Made by a program: the position numbers and the translations under genes
Origin: Actinomycetota bacterium
GTDB lineage: Bacteria > Actinomycetota > Humimicrobiia > Humimicrobiales > Humimicrobiaceae
Direction: 5' to 3'
Assembly (NCBI GenBank): GCA_003155275.1
Contig: PMCC01000003.1
Location: 1-25,893, forward strand
Length of the DNA stretch: 25,893 nucleotides
Part shown: piece after piece, positions 24,393 through 25,893 of the stretch
How positions within the stretch are numbered: position 1 is the first letter of the stretch
Layout: the number at the start of each line of letters is the position of its first letter
Notes under the pieces: model-generated
What the model saw: only the letters and a program-made list of their open reading frames with translations
What the model was told of the DNA's origin: nothing
The model's database searches: none

Positions 24393-24995
24393 ATGGATTA
24401 TTCGAGCATAACACACTTTCTATTAAAATTTGGCTATCCGATAGTATTTTTACTTGTAGTTTACGAGGGGCCCTTCGTTACCATAATCGCCGCATTTTTA
24501 GCTGCAGCCGGTTTTTTCAACGTCTTTATCCTGTATCCGGTTGTAGTCATTGCAGATTTGACCGGTGATATCATATGGTATTATGTAGGGTATTTTGGCA
24601 GGGAAAAAGTCATAAACCGTTGGGGAAGATTTTTAGGGCTGCCTTATGAACGGTTGGACAAGCTGGAAAAACTAAATGAAAAATTTAAAAACCATCAGGC
24701 TAAGATAATGTTCGTCGCCAAAGTAACCCATGTTATTGGTTTTCCTTTTCTTATTGCTGCAGGGATATTCAAGTGGGATATAAAAAAATATATCTGGTTT
24801 AATTTCCTTGCAACACTTCCAAAATCTTTGCTATGGATAATAATTGGATATTTTTTCGGCCAGGCAAGCGTCCTTGTAAACAAATACCTGAAATTCGGCA
24901 CCTATATCAGTATAGGTATTTTTATTCTTTCAATAGCTGCCTATTTTGCCATTGTAAAAATATCAAGGAAGTATTTTAAGAATTATGAAGTATAG
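24393..24995 (+). CDS. DedA-family membrane protein
   Basis: This 200-residue protein of the DedA/SNARE-associated family (PF09335) is related to undecaprenyl-phosphate and phospholipid flippases. Motifs are YEGPFVTIIAAFLAAAGFFN (24-43), ADLTGDIIWYYVGYFGRE (54-71) and FVAKVTHVIGFPFLIAAG. The last stands where many DedA proteins have an arginine-rich FxRFxPxxR motif, and here lacks those arginines. It follows the permease by 28 nt with only a weak ribosome-binding site and may be co-transcribed. Confidence 0.87.
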   Translation: MDYSSITHFLLKFGYPIVFLLVVYEGPFVTIIAAFLAAAGFFNVFILYPVVVIADLTGDIIWYYVGYFGREKVINRWGRFLGLPYERLDKLEKLNEKFKNHQAKIMFVAKVTHVIGFPFLIAAGIFKWDIKKYIWFNFLATLPKSLLWIIIGYFFGQASVLVNKYLKFGTYISIGIFILSIAAYFAIVKISRKYFKNYEV

Positions 24996-25128
24996 ATTAT
25001 TTGGAAAATTTCTTAAGGCGCCCCCTGAAAGAAATCCGCAATTTACAGGTAACAAAATCCAGCCATGTTTTTATCAAATATTAAAATTAATAAGTTTTTA
25101 ATAATTGGATTTTAGGATTTAGTTTTCC

Positions 25129-25836
25129 CTAACTTATCAACTCTTTCTTTGTTTTTCGGCTGATGTAAGACATTTTCAAGAACTGATGCAGAATTTGGTT
25201 AAAAGGCATTGCTCTAATAATCTGGTTTATCATTTTCAGTTCACTGTACCACCCTCTAAAAACCCCTGCTTTGCCTGATTTGGTTACTAATTTCAGGTTG
25301 GGTAATTTTACCGAAATAAAAACTGATCCACTCTTGAGCAGAGATTTGTTCATAAGTATTTCCATACTGTAACCTATTTGCGGTTTTGACCAGATAAGAG
25401 GATCTTCCAGTAAATCTCTCCTTACAGCTCTCTCGCCACTCAGGCAATCAACTTTGAGCAATTTCATATGAGCGGCAGAATTGGAACGTAAACTCAGTGT
25501 CCAGTCCGCGTAACCATTAAGTACCGGGTTGACAAGATCATATATATTTTGATCAGTAAGTCCGATCAAATCTGCATCCAGGAAAAGTATGACCTCATTT
25601 TTTGCTTTTGCCAAACCTTTCTTGCAGGAAGCAGTTTTCCCGATGTTTATTTCATTTTCCAACAGCTTCACATTGAATTTTTTAACAACTTGTGATGTTT
25701 TATCAAAAGAACCGTCATTAACAACTATCACTTCGTCTATTAATGGATGATTTGCAACAACTGACAAAACCCCTCCTATTCTGGGTTCTTCATTGCAAGC
25801 TGCAATAATTACACTTACTTTTTTATTTACTATCAC
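25129..25836 (-). CDS. Family 2 glycosyltransferase
   Basis: The 235-residue cytosolic GT-A enzyme has SVIIAACNEE (8-17), VVNDGSFDKT (38-47), the nucleotide-sugar loop NIGKTASCKKGL, and the metal-binding DAD at 87-89 in LFLDADL. There are no membrane helices and length is minimal for the family. The start is GTG with a poor ribosome-binding site. The gene is convergent with the DedA gene. It may glycosylate a polyprenyl phosphate or a cell-envelope polymer; the substrate is not predictable. Confidence 0.88.
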   Translation of the reverse strand: MIVNKKVSVIIAACNEEPRIGGVLSVVANHPLIDEVIVVNDGSFDKTSQVVKKFNVKLLENEINIGKTASCKKGLAKAKNEVILFLDADLIGLTDQNIYDLVNPVLNGYADWTLSLRSNSAAHMKLLKVDCLSGERAVRRDLLEDPLIWSKPQIGYSMEILMNKSLLKSGSVFISVKLPNLKLVTKSGKAGVFRGWYSELKMINQIIRAMPFNQILHQFLKMSYISRKTKKELIS

Positions 25837-25893
25837 TTTAATAATTATCAGATTAATAGAAATTATTTAAAATCCGGTGTTTTATGTATATCT

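Overview
The window looks like chromosomal DNA of an AT-rich, probably strictly anaerobic bacterium. An alanine racemase points to a peptidoglycan-making bacterium. A ferredoxin-type 2-oxoacid oxidoreductase, an iron-sulfur flavoprotein, a B12-dependent radical SAM protein and an MttB-family methyltransferase point to anaerobic metabolism. TTG and GTG starts are common. I cannot name the lineage. I found no rRNA, tRNA, CRISPR array, transposase or phage gene.

Left part (1-4746, all minus strand): two REP-like hairpins sit at the left edge, followed by an MttB-family gene that has lost its 3' end. Next comes the C-terminal stub of an AEC-type permease, directly against the end of a polyprenyl diphosphate synthase gene. 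A B12-binding radical SAM protein follows.

Central part (4906-13951, all minus strand): this is a coherent aryl-acid/2-oxoacid module. In transcription order it holds iorA, a 31-bp-period repeat array, iorB, a double-ACT protein, a 35-residue symporter accessory protein, a sodium:solute symporter, and two tandem phenylacetate-CoA ligase paralogues. The second ligase is translationally coupled to a prenyl-synthase-like protein that has lost both aspartate-rich motifs. That protein may be a non-catalytic partner of the active polyprenyl synthase located just beyond the radical SAM gene. The proposed chemistry is uptake of arylacetates, activation to aryl-acetyl-CoA, and interconversion with arylpyruvates by ferredoxin-dependent IorAB. 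The direction (amino-acid catabolism or aryl-acid salvage) is not decided by sequence.

Right part (14286-22211): a secreted or membrane-anchored DUF1287 protein with its active-site residues replaced; a YhhQ-type queuosine precursor transporter; a YgjP-like metallopeptidase; a 28-bp tandem repeat array; a small membrane protein; a PLDc_N-domain protein; an iron-sulfur flavoprotein; and the housekeeping cluster nnr - CBS-domain protein - alr. The nnr product carries an unusual proline-rich insertion containing a 16-residue repeat.

Right end (22442-25836): a small PLDc_N-like membrane protein coupled to an ABC exporter (ATPase plus permease), a DedA-family membrane protein and, on the minus strand, a family 2 glycosyltransferase.

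The parts that most merit follow-up are the split or degenerate prenyl-synthase pair around the radical SAM gene, the degenerate DUF1287 protein, the repeat-bearing Nnr, the promoter enclosed by a perfect inverted repeat in front of the ligase genes, and the two short-period repeat arrays.
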